DNA from: Ischnura elegans
Lineage: Eukaryota; Arthropoda; Insecta; Odonata; Coenagrionidae
DNA length: 64,000 bases
Direction of reading: 5' to 3'
NCBI RefSeq assembly: GCF_921293095.1
Contig: NC_060257.1
Coordinates: forward strand, 63,744,472 to 63,808,471
Below the pieces are notes generated by a model. The model was not told the origin of the DNA, made no database searches, and was given only the letters and a program-made list of their open reading frames with translations. Both the position numbers and the translations under genes were made by a program. This document shows, piece by piece, positions 48,235 through 60,500 of the stretch; the first letter of the stretch is position 1, and each line of letters starts with the position of its first letter.

Positions 48235-49126
48235 ATGTGAGTCGTGGTAGTGTATTTTAACCCGCAAAATCCATACCCACACTGCGTTTTTGGTTTCGTT
48301 TTAATATTGGTTACCCATTCTTTTGTGTTCATTAAGTGCTTTCTTTCTTTTTAAGGTGTCGTCCCCAGCTTTTTGTCCTCGTATTAGCTGCTATGCTAGG
48401 AGCAGCATTCACCGATGAAGAAGAGACAAGTGCAAGGCTCCTTGTTGCAAAAATGATCATGAATAAGTATCTCGTGGAAGATATGGATATTATTGTGAAA
48501 TACTCTCTGTACAATATTGGTAATAGTGCAGCCCTTGCTGTAGAGATCAACGACAACAGTTTTAATCCAGATGCCTTCGACGTCGTCGGTGGCCAGCTAC
48601 GAGTGAGTTTGGACAGAATTCCTCCTGGTGCCAATGTATCTCATGTTGTTGTGGTTAGGCCTAGGAAGTACGGTTATTTCAACTTCACCTCTGCTCAAGT
48701 AAGCTACCTGCCGTCAGAGGATGCAACTGAGGTAAGGGTTAATATTGTTAGTATTTCAAGGTATTTAAGTGGGGGATGCACTTATGATACTTACTAGGTA
48801 CTAATCTAATTGGTATTTATTTAGCGCCAGCTGGCCATAACGAGCGAACCGGGCGAAGGTGTTATTGTTGCCTTCCGTGATTATGATCGGAAATTCTCTC
48901 CACATGTTGTAAGTAGGGTATTGAATCTATAGCCCATGAAATTCCCATACCATTTCCTGAAATGGTTACTCATTCATCTTCTCTATTACAGTTGGATTGG
49001 GCTGCTTTCGCTGTTATGACTTTGCCTTCGTTAGGAATACCATTCCTATTGTGGTACTCGAGCAAATCCAAGTATGAAACCATCGTGAAACACAAGAAGG
49101 ATAAGTCTAGGAACAAGGATGATTAA
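48235..49126 (+). CDS. SSR2: Translocon-associated protein subunit beta (TRAP-beta / SSR2)
   Basis: Single-pass ER membrane glycoprotein of the TRAP complex beside the Sec61 channel. Exons: up to 48236, 48356-48731, 48825-48908, 48992-49126. The start codon is split: exon 1 ends AAAAT before GTGAGT and exon 2 opens with G TGT CGT, giving [19 protein letters not shown], a signal peptide. The lumenal part has [20 protein letters not shown] and two sequons (NVS, NFT in [14 protein letters not shown]). Then come [10 protein letters not shown] and [20 protein letters not shown] (the membrane segment, ending [10 protein letters not shown]), with a lysine-rich cytosolic tail [12 protein letters not shown]. 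Predicted length is 198 residues (human 183). All junctions are GT-AG in phase. An ATG inside intron 1 at 48336 would give a longer, less likely N-terminus. Confidence 0.96.
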
Positions 49127-49168
49127 ATCGTGCTGTTTTATGTGGAAGTTTTAAATTAAAATTTTGAT

Positions 49169-49174
49169 AATAAA
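49169..49174 (+). terminator. SSR2 polyadenylation signal
   Basis: AATAAA 43 bases after the SSR2 stop codon. Confidence 0.8.
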
Positions 49175-49978
49175 TGCTGAAAAGTTATCCCGAATGAACT
49201 TTTTGTGTGCAAGACTTTCAATGGGGCTGAATTTTTTATAAATGAATGATTGTGACTTAATTCCACTAGAATATTGATGGTCTCTAGTTTAATAGTGCAT
49301 CATCTTTTTTCTCCTGTCTGTTTAAAGAGCATTGACCATTCCTCATTAGGACGTATTTTCATCGTACTATTTACTGCCCAATGGTGAATGCTGTGATATA
49401 TAATACCAACTCAGGTAATTGTGCGATTTGTTTCTACGTTTTGATGAGTGAAAGCAAATAATATTCCTGGACAACAAATGGTGTTAGACGTGTGAATTTG
49501 AATGTTTTTAACTGTTCAAGCTCTCTTGGATGGTGATCGTAACCAGCACAATTTCCATCGCCATTTATGATGTCACAGTTATCACTCGAGTACTGATCGA
49601 ATGTTCGGTTGTGAATAAAGATGTATGATAGAAACTTCTCTATCACCGATTAAATTGCATTTAATTTTCATTTTAGGCCCTTCTATTGGACATTCCCTCG
49701 CTAATCATCTCTTGTTAGTTCTAAAAGGATGGTGAATGTAAGGTGATACAATTCATGTGTGGCATTAGTAATGAAGGCTTCAATTTAAATATTAATTTGG
49801 AGGTTTAGCAGAAGATGGAGTGATAATTATTACACCTCTTATCCTAGATTTTCCAAAAAATCTGCTAATTACTTTAACCTTTATGTTCTTTTTATCTATT
49901 TTGGATGTATTGTAGTGTCCGCATTGGGAAATGTTTGAGGGCGTCTGTCAGGCCTCCAGTAGGCTATGTTACTGATGC
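49175..49978. other. Intergenic stretch between SSR2 and HSD17B4
   Basis: SSR2 and HSD17B4 converge here. No exons, RNA genes or element ends were recognised in this part. Confidence 0.5.
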
Positions 49979-50433
49979 ATAGTGGCAAAGCCAGGAATTA
50001 ATGCTAGGAGGGTTTTAGGTGCAACTAGTACTGGGAGGTCAGGAGGGTGGGGAATACTCGCTAGGGCAGCGGTTCCCAAACTTTCTCTTTCCGGGATCCA
50101 TTTTAGCACATACGTTTTAGCCATGACCCCCTAAAATGGTTGTCTAACTTTAAGTACATAGTTCACCATTTATTTGTATACATCTTGCGACCCCTTTTCG
50201 AACGGCCCGCGACCCCCAGTTTGGGAACCGCTGCACTAGGGTAAGTGGGAGGGTTGGGGGCCCTCCCACAGAAAACTTTTAAGGAAAATGGTGAGTTTTA
50301 TGCCTTTCAGAGGGATATTTTATTAATCTTTACACTATTCTGTAAGTAATATTGATGCAATGAAGTAAAATGGATTAAACTTAAAAAATTCTCTGAGCTC
50401 TGGGGGAGGTCCCCCTCACTGCAGCACGGTAAA
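49979..50433. mobile_element. Diverged relative of the 3218-3530 hAT-like element
   Basis: It shares AGCCAGGAATTAA, TTTTAGGTGCAACTA and TTTATTAATCTTTACACTATT with 3218-3530 in the same order. It contains a smaller hAT-like element at 50067-50233. Its own ends are eroded. Confidence 0.7.
50067..50233. mobile_element. hAT-like miniature element, 167 bp, nested
   Basis: Starts CAGCGGTTCCCAAACTTT and ends AGTTTGGGAACCGCTG. It is flanked by CGCTAGGG and CACTAGGG (8 bp, one mismatch). The GGTTCCCAAA end is a common hAT form. It is inserted in the older element 49979-50433. Confidence 0.88.
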
Positions 50434-51516
50434 GGGGTGCCGAACTTGAGGACTGCATCAGGCACACTGCTAGATGATGTTATTCGTCTATGGGAAAAAT
50501 ATATGTGCATTCTTCGAGCCACTCAACCCCTTATTCAACCGAGTGTTGGATCCGAAACTTGTCTAATGAAATAATCATGCCCATTCGGAGTAATATGGTT
50601 CTTGGGCAAGGATGATGTATGGACCTCTAGAAGCTTCACGCCTGCATCTAACGTATAGGCTCTTAATTTACAAAATATTTCTTCACCTATTAGGAAAAGT
50701 CAATACATTCAACACAAGTGGCAAATATAGGTGCTCATGAAGGGGGAGTGAGTCCCCTCCCTCATATTAATCCCTAAGGGAACTACCATTATCAAATCTA
50801 GAGAACATTAGATTAATGCCATTGCAGAGAGTAACCTTGGTGATAAGAAGCAATTACTATTCAAAGAATTCAGATTGGCAACATGGTGATAAAAAATTCT
50901 TGAAAATACTAAGGAGGCAGTCAGTATAGAAAGGTTTTAAGTGTTCAGGCCCCACAAAATTTATTGTGAGATGAAATCTTACGAGAGTCCTCGAGGGCGG
51001 ATCCAGGAGTTTTTTTTTCTGGCGAAGGGCACAAGGGTCTGATGGGCAAACAATCTACTCATACTGGAGATAAAAAAGATAATTTCTATATGAAATATTC
51101 TCTTTATTTTAACATGAAAGTTATTAATATTAAATTAAATGATTGAGGCTCTGCAATACAGAAAACATAATGATATTCATATTAAAAATTTTGTCTATTT
51201 TTTTAGTATATGGTGGGGGGGCTACTATTGAATAATGTTAGGAGTAAAGGGAATTATCATTAGTAGTTGAAAAAATGGTCAACCCATTTGAATTAAATAT
51301 CCACAGAGAGGTAAGTATAAAAATTTAATATATCCAAACCATACAAACATTTAACAATGATAACAGAAGTGTAATGGAATGCCCTATGAAAATTATAACA
51401 AATTGAACAAGCAGTATATACTCTCATATAGAAGTAGATTTCCTACTCCGACCTTGATGATGTAATATACACAGCATTGCTCAATATCCCATGCAGCCCA
51501 AGTTGAGATAAAATAT
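50434..51516. other. Intergenic stretch and HSD17B4 3' UTR
   Basis: A fragment beginning GGGCGGATCCAGGAG at about 50996 resembles the end of a miniature element. A minus-strand AATAAA (plus TTTATT) at 51103-51108 is a candidate polyadenylation signal for HSD17B4. Otherwise AT-rich. Confidence 0.4.
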
Positions 51517-54500
51517 CTAAAGCTTTGATTCCACTTTCATCAAAACTCGGAATTTTTGAAGCAACATAATATTTCCCTTAACTTTTAACTTTCCTTTCAT
51601 AAAAGCAATCTGTGGATTGGCTTTTCCCATAGCCTGAAATAAAGAAATTTAAGTAAAATAAATATAAAGGTTTTCACAATATGCTAATGTATAAACTTTA
51701 AAGAGTACGATTTAAAAAAGCAAATGGGCATGCAAAGTTCTACTTCTCTCTTTTCCCTCATAACACCTCCATATGGCCAACAGCCAACTCTACCGACCAC
51801 ATAAATCAGTCATACTATTCTAAGCATGCAAAAAAAGAGATATTGCAAACAGAATTTTAAAGTATTATTTTAAAGATGCCATTCAGAATTAATTTTTTTT
51901 CTAATCCATGGATTGGATATGTATTTTAGCTAAATCTGTAGCTTGAGATTCAATCAAAACCATTGAATAGCAATTTCTCTTCCATTGAAGGTGGCTCATG
52001 GATTCAAATCGATGAATTAAGAGATTTGATGATCTCTACTGTCCTTTCAAAATTGATGCAACTAGAGTTTGACAGCATATATGCTACAAATAAGATAGTA
52101 TCTGGTGTAACTTTAGGTAATCTATAATTCATGTTGAACCAACAAAATCTTTGTAATCCTCCATAGGATGATTTGTAATAGTCGACATCTAACTCTAATT
52201 TAACTAACAGTAAGATTTTTTTCTTGTCGATCCGACATGAGCTTAAACATCTAAGTTAGAAATTATTGCATTAAGATAAAATATGCATCAAAAGAAAGCT
52301 TGTTTTACCATTGTCAGTTTAAGTCAACTTTTTTAAAATAGCAGTAAAATTTTTATGCTTCGTTTGAAAAATGAGCCTTGCTTCTGGACCCTATGGTGGA
52401 AAGATATCATTTTGGAGAAGTTTGATTTAATTGTAAATTTACATAATAATAAAACCTTTTCAGTGAAGAGCAGTAGTATTTTTTATAGAATTGCAATATT
52501 TTAAATTAACTGCCAATGTTTTGTTATTTGTAAAACAATTAGCAAAACATTGGTGTTAAACATGGAGTTCTTCCTGAAACCATGAAGGCTAAAGCTATAG
52601 GAAAAATCTGCCTGTTAGAGAACAACTTTAATCATACTTCGCATAACATAAAAGTAGGGTGATCAACACCAGTTAGGGCTAAATACCAGCCTGTTTCATT
52701 AGACAATAGTCTTTTCTCCAATCATCCTTTCACCAATAACTACATTGAGAGCCGCCTTCTCTTGGCAAGGCACTGGTATATTTTGAATTTAATAAATAAA
52801 ATTATTAAAAAACTCAGTATATATCACCTTATTTCTTTCAAGGTATATTTTTAACTTGAGTATTTTCAATCATTCTCTCTGTTACAGAAGTATTTATTTC
52901 TGTGGCTACAGACTCCCTCGCAGTGTCGCCGACTCCATGGGGCCTGAGGGGGCCCGAGCCCCCTCCAAGTGTCGTTAGGGGGGGTGGAGCCCCCTCAATA
53001 ATTCAAGATAATAATTAAGTTATATTATGCTTTGTGAAATCACAAAAATATATTGGTATTTTTTATTACCCATGTTTGACACTAGTTACCTTTTAAAATA
53101 CATTCAACAATGTGTTAAAACAAATAATTAGAAGGTAGTAAGCAGGTTAACTTAAAACAAGTGGTGTGAATTATGATAGTGTTACGGTGCTGCGACACAC
53201 TTTGAATTTAACCTCTTTCCGGGGCAAGAGCCCCGATATGGGCCCCCCCAATATTTTTTATAAGTCGGCGCCCCTGCTCCCTCGTTGAATTTGCTTTGTT
53301 AAAGAACTAACATAATTTGACAATTTCATTATATAACCAATATTACATTTATTAACCGAAACTTAATTTTTACAGAAGAGCATGTTGCATTAAATTAAAT
53401 GATTTTTAAGTTACATACAGTGTCCCTTATGAAAGTAATGCGGATGATTTTATTGACTTGACTATCCATTGCAGTGGGATAAAAAGGTTCTGGAAATGTT
53501 GTGAAGGGTCTGCCCTTCCATAGCAGCCAATTGCAGTTTGCTCTGAGCAGAAAGACATGCCTCCACGTGAAGTGTGTTTTTCGACTTTGTCACACAGCGC
53601 TTAAAAGGACGGTATGGACTTCACGCTGTCAAAAATTGTTGGATTTGATTCTAAATGAGCCGGACTTTCTGAACTCTGTCATAACCGGAGATGAATCCTG
53701 GCTGTTTCAGTACGACCCAGAATCGAAAAGGCAGAGCAGCGAGTGGCTCACAAAATCATCCCCCAGCCTCAAGAAAGTGCAAATGAGCAAGTCTCCCATC
53801 AAAACAATGAACAATATTAGAGCCACACTATATTTCCAGGTCTGATAGAAGCGATAAATTAAGAGAGATATTTTGCCGAACGGATAGATATGGGAATTCG
53901 TTTTTCCCCCAAACCATAAAGGACTATAATAAACGCTAGTCCTAACTTCGTTAGAGCACTTAATTTTTTTTTTTTTAAAGCTGTAAACGACTGGTGTCCT
54001 AACACCCCCAGCCACACGCCTTTTAGGCGACTTGCGGGGTATTATGTAGATGTAGATGAAAACAATGGTGATTGTCTTTTTTGACACCCAAGGGATCGTC
54101 CATTTTGAGTTTGTATCCCAAGAAGAAATTGTCTACTCAGCCTTTTACCAGTAGGTGCAACAGAGATTGAAACGTCATTGAGCACCAAGGCGTAGGCTAA
54201 GGGATGACATAAAAAACTGGTCAAGCTCCACCATAACAATGCACCCAGCCACACAGCCTTCATCGTTACCACTTTACTGTCCCTGAATAACACCCCCAAT
54301 GATCCCTCAGCCCCATTACAGTCCTGGCTTGGCTCCATGTGACTTTTTTGTTTCCCCAACTGAAGGGAGAGGTGAAAGGAAAGCATTGGGAGTCCGTGGA
54401 AAACATTCAAAAGCATATTACAACGTTCCTAAGAGACATTCCCGTCGAGGAGTTTCAAAGTTCCTTCCAGGCATGGCAGACATGTCTCTTTAAGTGCGCT

Positions 54501-57500
54501 GATGCTGAGGGAGAGTATTTTGAAGAATTTTAAGCATTTGTACCGATAGGATCAATTAATATATTTTTCCTAGAAAATGCACCTTACTTTAATAATGAAC
54601 CCTGCATCAACAAAGGTACTCCAGTCTGAAAAGCTGGGGAGATTTTTTCACCCGTAGCACAAAAAAAATTTACTAATATTGAGATCAAAATTTTACTTCA
54701 TATATCAACTATAATGCAAACTAAGCTTTCAGTTGATGCATGTTTGTGCAACAATTTCTCACAGATGAAAGCTTTCAAACTCAGTATGCATTAAGTGTAT
54801 ATACTAATACATAAAAATGACCTGCTTGAAAGATTAAATATTAAAAAACAAGAAATAGATTGACTTACAATATCTACCCAGTCAGCATCTTCAACAGTCA
54901 CTGTGCAGTTTGCTTTCCCATCCTTAGGCTCTCCTTTATAGACATCTTTCTTTTTACAGTCCACAGCTATTAAACACAAAAAGATAACCTTATCATTAGA
55001 AGCATTGATAAAAACAATTAAGAGAAAGAATTACTATGAATTTATAAAAGAAATTGCATAGGATTAAACATATTATCCCTTCATAATGATGCACATGTAT
55101 AGCAAGAAAATTATAATGCTAGATTTTTCACTTACTCCAGCTTCCAGCTGCTTTCCCTCCCTTTGTTATGTTGAAAACAAAAATGGCATCAATTTTCACT
55201 TTGTCTGGCTCTGCTTCCATTTGCGCTTTAATGCCATCAAAAATGATTTCACTCATAAGATCTGAAGACACATTCCTCATGTGAACTGTAGGCCTAACGT
55301 CATGCAAATCCACATAAGCACCTGGGAATGATAAAATAAGTAAAACAATTAACCATAGATAAAAATAAGTTCGACTGAAAAAGTACTTCCACATTCAAAA
55401 CATTAAAGACGTAAGAGAAATCATCAAAAGCCCCAGAGGGAACCCTGAAATCATCACCATAACCAACCTTATACATAGGTACCCTAAAACTGAGCTAATA
55501 AGTATGTAAGTAGTACATCTATTTTACCAAAGAGTTGGCTATCCTTATTTAACCTGACGTCACTTCATTTAAATAAAGATGAAATAAGTTTTCAATTTTC
55601 AGGGACTAGTGGGAGATGTTTACTCAATCATTTTTTCACCTTCTGATGAAACCCCACACATTTCCAGCACTTGAGACCATAGGAATGCAAATTGCAGACA
55701 GCACATAGGAAACTGAATAGCAACTAAGTGAAAGTAGAGGAGTAATAATTCTTAGAAATTAAAGAAAATTCATTTTGATAAATTTCAATTGCAACATTAG
55801 CACTGGATTTCTCCGACTGGAAGCCAAGTTCTTCATTATTATTAAGAGGGCCATCCGAGATTTAATGAAAATAATAAATTTGCTGACACCTACTGAACTT
55901 ATCTATCTATATCAGTGGCGTAACTAGGAATATGCTTTGGGGCTTATGAGAGGGGCTATGGGAGCTCCATTATACACAATTAGCTTAGTGATTCATATTA
56001 CAAATAAACAATGATTTCTGATGAATATTTTGAAGTGATTGTTGAACCATTGGGTAGATTTCAGACTTAGTTTTTGCTCCTACTACACAGGAAGCAACAT
56101 CAATGCAGCATAATAGAAAAAACATCGATATCATCACAATGCAAACACTCGTGAAACACAATAGTCCACCCAATGGTTCAAACAATGACTTTTTTTCCCC
56201 ACACATACCTCATTCACGAACACTCTCTCAACGGCTTACTTTAAACTGCCAGACAATGCATGCTTCAGTTAATATAAAACCTAGATTTCTATTGAACCAC
56301 TGGTAAAAGTCCCTCCTAATATTTTTTTTTCACATGCTTGTTACCTTTAGGTAAGGTTTGAAGCCCTAATACATTCAGTTTTTCAATTTACATTGGATTT
56401 ACTAGACATGATTCCATGCATGAAACTATTAGTAAGTTTTTGCATTAAATTTCCTATATAATGATAGACTAACCTGCAATCACAATACTATTTGTTTCCG
56501 TCACAGATGTTTGAAAATGAATTCTTGAACCATTTCTCCACATTGAGGTCTTCAAGGTTTGACCAGGATATACTGGTTTAGCAAATCGTGCCTGCATCAT
56601 TAAGAGTGCTTATTAACTTCAAGCAAGTGCGAGCACAAAATATGCTATGCTACATACTAAGTAACACTTCACTCATCAGTACCTTAAATGCCTTGAAGAG
56701 GGATGAGTCATTCCCAGCAAAAGTCATTAAAACATGTCTCACTGAGAATCCAAGCGAACAAAGCCCATGAAGAATTGGTTTATTAAATCCACCCATGGCA
56801 GCAAAAGATGGATCAATGTGTAGAGGATTTCGGTCTCCACACAACCTATACACAACAGCCTGCAAAGAAACAGTTGTATCAATACACACATTTACTTAGA
56901 GAAATGGGGAACTTGGAATTCATGGTCACATAGCAGGGTTTTTAGCCAATGGAGCAAATATGAATGCATAGCCCAGCAAAAATGTTTGCACCAAGAGGAT
57001 TAACCATGTAGAAGACCTGACGTCGGGTATAGCAGTCAGGAATTTTTCAACGCAAACGACTGGATGTTGGCTCTGGCCGATGCAAGAGAAGGGAAGAAAC
57101 TGCTGAGGTAGCAATTGTCGGATGCATTCAGGCCCGGCCTGTGACCTAGCTTAGCGAGGCCTTAAGAGCCACTCCTTGGCAATTAAGCCCGAACCTCCCA
57201 CTCGTTTATGGTCATCCTCACCACAGGAATCCATTGCTAGGTGGTTATATTGTCAATAGTTTTTTCAATTATATACTTTGTGCATACTACAATTTTTTAT
57301 ACTTACAATGAATTCTTCATTATTTTTCTGTGCATCAGCAATTTTTAAACGAAATTTTAGCATTAAAAATAACGGACTTACGAATTTATAGCCTTACTAT
57401 CTTGTATTTACTAACTTTGTTGTTAATAATGCTAGAAACCTGTTTAAAATTCCACAATGCTTAAAAAAATGTTATTTATTCTTTTAGAAGAGTAAATTGT

Positions 57501-60500
57501 TGAAAATCAAATACAATGTTTGGTTGAAAAATAAACTGGTAATGCAATAAGTTCACCGTGGATTCGTGCTATGATAGGGTTAGAGGGTCTTGACCAATGG
57601 CCAGGGTAAGGGACGGGTGCCACGTTGAGCTGGGTCCCAAATCTGAGGGACGATAATACCCAGGCAACTCACCCCCCAAACAAGAGCTCCGTACAGAGAG
57701 GTTTAAAATATTCTCATGCTACTCGCAGCACGAAAACATTTTCCTTTTCTAGTCGCCGGCAGGAAAGGGTTAAAAGTTAATTGTACAATCCTTTGAGTTA
57801 TGTTTTCCCTTAGAGCGTGTCACGAGGTGTGCCTACCCGGAAAGGAAGTCTAACCATAGAAGTTGTATGACGTGACGTAACAAACGGTAATGAGGAAACA
57901 ATGCAATGGACACAACCAGAAGTAGCACTGCGTGCTTTGAGAGCATGAGATGCAACTACAGTGAGTCCTTGTTTGACGTCACTTACCGTTCCTGAAAAAT
58001 GTGACGATGAACGAAATGACGTTAATCGAAGCATAATATCCCATAAGAAACAATGTAAAAAGTGAATATCGGCTCCTGGACCTCACAATTCCTACACGAA
58101 AACAATGTTAGCATATCATATCTGGGGCATTTTTTACGATGGGAAATGCTAAACTATCGCATAAATACGAGTTCCTGTCTTCATCAACGACAATAGCAGC
58201 AGTGACGTAAATCCTTCTCCATTTTTGTATCTTCCAGCATTTGCTTTTCGGCTTCGCTATGGTGGTCGCCCGGGCGAGCGTCGCCTGGGCATCATCATCG
58301 CTGAAATATCGTCACAGTTACAGGAACCAAAATTATTGTGAACTCGGCGAAAAAAGCGACGACATTAACTCCGAGTTCTACACGGAAAAATGCCTTGAAA
58401 TCACTTTTTAGGTTCCTGAAAACCATTATGTCAAGTAAAACCTTGCGCACCTACGCAAGAATTCATTTTGCATAAATTTTTGCTAAAACCATAATCGCAA
58501 TTATGAATAAACAACACCGTTTTACACTTTGTATAGACTGACTATATTACCGCCCACAAAACGAACAACCTGCAACGCCCGCCGCTTCGCTTTTTTTCGA
58601 ACGAAATTTAAAAGACGTGACGTTATCACGAAGCGTAAGTGCGATAAACGAATGACGGTCTCAAATTTTTCGTGACGTTATCGCCAAATGATGTTAAACG
58701 GGGTGACGTAGAACGAGGACTCACTGTACCTCATAACTTTGGTTGCAATCTGTACACCCGTTTGGAAATGCATAGTGGATTTGACAAACAGGCATCCTCT
58801 TTCATATACACCACGCTCCCGATTATCCGGGCTAATGATGGGGAGAGACGGCACAAATAATTAGAAAACACGGACGACCCAAACTTTCACTTAAATGTCT
58901 TGCAATGCTCATAATTTACCAAAAACAAACTATATTTTATTATTTATGCAGTTATTCTGTTACAGTAGATTCCGGTTAATCGGGACTGGTGCACTTTGCC
59001 CCAATTAGGTGGCTGCCCCAATTAGGCGAATTGTCGTGTATATGGGCATAAAAACCTTTGAAATGGTAGAAAGAAGACTAAAGAATGTTTATAATGCAAC
59101 ATAAGTTTATTAAACTAAGAATTTGATAATAAATCAGAGAGTTTAGTCAATTTATTATAATTTTTTATAAGAATTATAACATTTTTGTTAAAAATATTTT
59201 CACAGCCTCGGGCGACGCTAAATGAATGTCTTTTACTAAGCCCTATTAAAGAAAAGTCCTATCCTCTTGCAGATAATATAACAACAAGAGCTTTCAAAAT
59301 AGGGCAAGAATAGGAACATTTGTGAAAAATAAGAGCAAATCAAAGGGGTAAAATATAAAAAATAGTAATCTGAAAACAAAAAATTTCAATATTGTCGCGA
59401 GTATAGAGTCTATGTCGCCGACTCATGGCCCAATAAAGTGGCATGCTGTCCCAATTAAGCGGAGAATACTGTGGGATATTCCTCTATTGGGTTCTGTTCT
59501 TCAAGATCTGCCCCAATTAAGCGGCTGCCCCAAGTAACCAGTGGACCCATTAAACGGAATCTACTGTATTTTAGAGTGCTTCCCGGACTCAATGAGATCT
59601 TTCTTCGCCAGTGAGCGATCTTTTTAGCGGAGCGCGTACACGCACTGCGAGGCTTGGAAAACAGGAACGTGAATGCAGCTAGCGTGCGATCGCTTCCATT
59701 TTACGAAAGGGATTCTAACGGAAATAATAAGCCCGGTTTATCCTAGCATTAATGTAGTAATTCCGATGATTTTGCGTTCGATTTTATTTTTTTCTATAAA
59801 GATCGCGGAAAAAATTGAGTGAGAGTAAAAATCATGCACGGATAATTCGCAACCCAGATAAACCGCAGCCGGATAATCGAGGGTATGCTGTGCATAGAAA
59901 AAAGTGACAATGAGTATGCTGTAATAGGGTAGTTTCCTTCATCAAAGAAAACAAAAGGCATTGATGGCGATTCGTTACCCACCATTAGTGTATTCATAAT
60001 ACACAAATTATTTGGTTTTTGAAATACCGGTTTAGACGAATGGCAAGGGTCAAATTTTATCCTCATTTGAAAAAGGCCAGATTGGCACCCATGCGATTCC
60101 ACTCCACGTGACGTCACAGGGACCTAGTTTCTACACGAGAGGATAGGAGTTATGCATCGTCAGAGGCTACCAATGCATGCATGAGTCACAGAGCTCAGGG
60201 AAACATGTCTTAATAATCACCAATTAAAACTGGCTAAGGTCGGAAAGTTTTCTTCGCTTGATAAGGTATTAATAAACCTTTTTTAAGCCATGCGCTACCA
60301 GACAGGAAGGTACTCAGCTACCCGCTAGCATCCTGCGTCCTATCAGCGCTCAGAGCCTCGATCAAGGTCACCTACCAGGCGGGAGGGGGAACCAGAAATG
60401 CGTCGTACGGACTTTTTCCCTTCATTCCTACTTACGCGTCGCGTTTTCGCGCGCTTGAAATTTTTCACTTTTCATTTGATCGCGAAAAATAGATATCGTC

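Noticed and set aside
48336-48797. SSR2 start at the ATG at 48336
   Set aside because: That ATG lies in the polypyrimidine tract of intron 1. The spliced AT|G start gives a better signal peptide and uses a good GTGAGT donor and TTTTTAAG acceptor.
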